From: a bacterium
Lineage (GTDB): Bacteria > Babelota > Babeliae > Babelales > GCA-2401785
Assembly (NCBI GenBank): GCA_030629865.1
Contig: DAOVOC010000043.1
Location: 1-7,206 of the forward strand
DNA length: 7,206 nucleotides
Reading direction: 5' to 3'
Position 1 is the first letter of the stretch. Every line of letters starts with the position of its first letter. A program made the position numbers and the translations under genes. Below, piece after piece: positions 5,664 through 7,206 of this stretch. The notes below the pieces were generated by a model. The model had not been told where the DNA came from, ran no database searches, and saw only the letters and a program-made list of their open reading frames with translations.

Positions 5664-5740
5664 TGGTGCGCCCGGCAGGGATTGAACCTGCAACCTACGG
5701 ATTCGAAGTCCGGCACTCTATCCAATTGAGCTACGGGCGC
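5664..5740 (-). tRNA. tRNA-Arg (anticodon TCG, reads CGA/CGG)
   Basis: This is a 77-base tRNA read from 5740 to 5664. The acceptor stem is GCGCCCG/CGGGCGC, with discriminator A and an encoded CCA. The D arm is GCTC/GAGT with one G-T wobble. The anticodon arm CCGGA/TCCGT closes a CTTCGAA loop with anticodon TCG at 5706-5704; its outermost pair (27-43) is a C-U mismatch. The T arm GCAGG/CCTGC carries a TTCAATC loop. It is the upstream member of a two-tRNA unit, and its acceptor stem differs from that of the CCT tRNA at one base pair, so the two may share an origin. Confidence 0.95.
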
Positions 5741-5753
5741 AACCATGCATTTA

Positions 5754-5762
5754 TTTGTACCA
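5754..5762 (-). promoter_or_regulatory. Candidate extended -10 for the tRNA-Arg pair
   Basis: On the minus strand 5762-5754 read TG-G-TACAAA, an extended -10-like element with four of six -10 bases matching. Transcription would start a few bases before the mature 5' end of tRNA-Arg(TCG). TTGTCA at 5798-5793 on the same strand resembles a -35 but is too far away for normal spacing, so the assignment is weak. Confidence 0.3.
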
Positions 5763-5840
5763 GAAAGAGATTCAAAGTGCTAGTTCGGGTTTTTGACAAT
5801 GTTAAAATCTTGTGAATTTCTGCAAAATTGTTAATTTGAC

Positions 5841-5846
5841 TAGAAT
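5841..5846 (+). promoter_or_regulatory. Candidate -10 for the rightward secreted-protein gene
   Basis: TAGAAT (5841-5846) matches five of six bases of the -10 consensus and lies 33 bases before ATG 5880. No good -35 is found at 16-18 bases; a perfect TTGACA at 5793-5798 is too far upstream. The 5741-5879 gap holds nothing else I can name apart from the leftward tRNA promoter candidate. Confidence 0.28.
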
Positions 5847-5879
5847 ATTTTCCATAGAAGTTGTTCGGGCAGTAAAAGA

Positions 5880-6413
5880 ATGATGTTTTGTCACATTTTG
5901 TTTATGTTGTTTGCAACAATTTGTTTAAGAGCAATGAGTGGTAAAAAAAACTTTCCAGAGGAACCACGGTATGTAACTGCTGAGGTAACGTTTTCCAAAA
6001 GCTGTGGTATTAACATAAATTTTGAGGCCTCTCCATACGACCTTCCATCAACATTATTATGTGAACAACTCCAAACTAATTATAATCATATTGAAAAATC
6101 TGAATATCCTGTTAGATCAGCATATTTTTTGCATTATAGTTTGTTGTATTCAGGGACGAAAACGAACGATATAGTAGAGCTTTTGATTAAACAAAAAGAT
6201 TTGAGCAAAATTTTCCAATACAAATTCAAAGATACTTTGAAAAAAAAATTAATCGTAGAATTGAGTTTGCAAGTTACAGTTTTTTTTAACCCTATAAAAC
6301 AAAAAGATGATATTTTCTATACTAATGGACAGAATAGTTATATTTGTCTTTTCAATGGTGTGAGCGGTCTTTTTTATTGGTTTCTTCCTTCAAGGATTGA
6401 ATTGGATTTGTAA
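5880..6413 (+). CDS. Small secreted protein of unknown family, probable paralogue of the protein at 4653-5261
   Basis: This 177-residue protein begins with ATG-ATG (5880, 5883) and has only a weak purine stretch (AAAAG) in front. The N-terminus is a short hydrophobic signal-like segment (ILFMLFATIC, residues 6-15) with probable cleavage near A18. Strand-like stretches follow: GININFE (43-49), DIVELLIKQ (97-105), KLIVELSLQVTVFF (123-136) and YICLFNG (154-160). The protein ends in an aromatic stretch (GLFYWFLP) and RIELDL. The order and spacing of shared residues match the leftward protein at 4653-5261: AM....N.P[DE], GI...FE, D..KK and a C-terminal LP.[RK][IV].L. The two share only a modest number of identities, so homology is probable, not proved. 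The last 62 bases are antisense to the end of mreC. The sequence is more AT-rich than the mrdA region. Function is unknown. Confidence 0.66.
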   Translation: MMFCHILFMLFATICLRAMSGKKNFPEEPRYVTAEVTFSKSCGININFEASPYDLPSTLLCEQLQTNYNHIEKSEYPVRSAYFLHYSLLYSGTKTNDIVELLIKQKDLSKIFQYKFKDTLKKKLIVELSLQVTVFFNPIKQKDDIFYTNGQNSYICLFNGVSGLFYWFLPSRIELDL

Positions 6414-7197
6414 TAATACGGCAATAATCAATTGTTTTAAAATCAATTGATGGTTTTGCAGTAATAGTCCATTCTCCAGGTTGGTTGAGTGTTGGTGGTG
6501 AAATGTAAGAAATGGTGCCTAATGAAAATCCTTCAGGAATAATGCTTCCCTTTCCGCTTGAAAGGATTCTTTGTCCTATCTTTATTTTTTGAATGTTTGA
6601 AATGCAGCGAATGGTAATCAAGTCTGATTTGTTGTTTCCTTCAGCAATGCAGCTTTGTGATGCATTTGAAATTTTTGCAGCAACCTTACATATCTTATCG
6701 GTAACAAGTCGTACTCTACTGTGTCGTTGATATACTTTTTCGATTTTGCCTATCAGATGCATTTTGTAAATTACAGCAGAATTTGGTGTGACATTGTCAT
6801 GCCTTCCCTTGTCAATAATGCAAAATTGTCCTCCAGAAGAAATATTTGTAAGAAGTATCTTGCAAAGTGTTAGATCGTTTTTTGAATAACGAGTTTTAAA
6901 TTCAGCTACATCTTTACTGCGATTAAGAAAATCTATTGTTGCTCGTAGTTTAACGTTTTCATCAACAAGCCTCTCGTTTTCTTCAGCGAGTGATATGCTT
7001 TTTTTATGTGCGTACATATATGAGCGAATTGTTTTTGAGATGTTTTTTATTGGTCTGACAATGTGCTCGATGCAGTATAAAATTGGAAAAACTATGTGTG
7101 ATGCAATTGCTTGGACTGGTTTTGGTTGTTTCCAGGTTGCAATTACTGAGATGAGAAAAAGGGAAACGATAACTATTCTTTTTTGTTTGCGTTCCAT
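6352..7197 (-). CDS. mreC: Rod shape-determining protein MreC
   Basis: This 281-residue protein matches MreC, the periplasmic scaffold of the elongation complex that contacts and activates PBP2. The order is a short basic cytoplasmic tail, one membrane helix (about 8-21), a stretch to about 60, a coiled coil (about 64-95, with LAEENERLVDENVKLRATI), and a beta domain from about 108 to 262. Family-like blocks are FCIIDKGRHDNVTPNSAVI, LIGKIEKVYQRHSRVRLVTD and GSIIPEGFSLGTISYI. The tail is charged and ends in HH. ATG 7197 gives a sensible N-terminus, but no Shine-Dalgarno is visible in the 9 upstream bases and the frame stays open to the window edge, so the start may lie further upstream. No mreD follows downstream; instead the gene ends tail to tail with the secreted-protein gene, overlapping by 62 bases. 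Confidence 0.92.
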   Translation of the reverse strand: MERKQKRIVIVSLFLISVIATWKQPKPVQAIASHIVFPILYCIEHIVRPIKNISKTIRSYMYAHKKSISLAEENERLVDENVKLRATIDFLNRSKDVAEFKTRYSKNDLTLCKILLTNISSGGQFCIIDKGRHDNVTPNSAVIYKMHLIGKIEKVYQRHSRVRLVTDKICKVAAKISNASQSCIAEGNNKSDLITIRCISNIQKIKIGQRILSSGKGSIIPEGFSLGTISYISPPTLNQPGEWTITAKPSIDFKTIDYCRIITNPIQSLKEETNKKDRSHH

Positions 7198-7206
7198 GGC
7201 AGACAG

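Noticed and set aside
5793..5798. Perfect TTGACA that could be a -35 box for the rightward secreted gene.
   Set aside because: No -10-like sequence lies 16-18 bases downstream; the nearest good one (TAGAAT, 5841) is too far.
1..7206. CRISPR array, insertion sequence or prophage.
   Set aside because: I found no regularly spaced repeats, transposase, integrase or terminal inverted repeats in the window.

Overview
The window is AT-rich bacterial DNA with Shine-Dalgarno sequences in front of several genes, two tRNA genes that encode their own CCA ends, and parts of a rod-shape cell-wall machinery (an MrdA/PBP2-type transpeptidase and MreC). Three small proteins of unknown function carry Sec-type signal peptides. 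This fits a Gram-negative-type bacterium with an AT-rich, perhaps host-associated genome. A reduced lineage such as Candidatus Dependentiae (TM6) is possible, but that is only a guess from overall style; no lineage marker in the window proves it.

Layout. Positions 1-173 (minus) hold the 5' part of an exported protein that runs off the left edge. A divergent intergenic region follows. Then comes a plus-strand cluster: a PgsA-like CDP-alcohol phosphatidyltransferase (344-934), a short unknown exported or membrane-anchored protein (962-1597), an MrdA/PBP2-type penicillin-binding protein (1745-3505) and an RMD1/DUF155-like C-terminally anchored membrane protein (3554-4669). Next is a minus-strand small secreted protein (4653-5261) that overlaps the preceding gene tail to tail, an intergenic region of about 290 bases with an AAATCAAA repeat cluster, and two minus-strand tRNA-Arg genes (CCT, then TCG). 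A plus-strand small secreted protein (5880-6413) follows and overlaps the 3' end of mreC (6352-7197, minus) by 62 bases.

How the genes fit together. The plus-strand cluster links membrane lipid synthesis (PgsA-like) with peptidoglycan cross-linking during elongation (PBP2). The two unknown proteins in it are membrane-associated candidates by context only. MreC, the scaffold that activates PBP2, lies about 2.8 kb away on the opposite strand. The two genes are separated by the tRNA pair and by two small secreted proteins that look like diverged copies of each other, arranged in opposite orientation around the tRNAs.

Most notable points: the probable secreted paralogue pair with 3' ends antisense to neighbouring genes; a KTS in place of the KTG active-site motif of PBP2, with an apparently intact Cys3-His zinc site; a cysteine cluster in the RMD1-like protein; and short near-perfect palindromes in most of the longer intergenic stretches.
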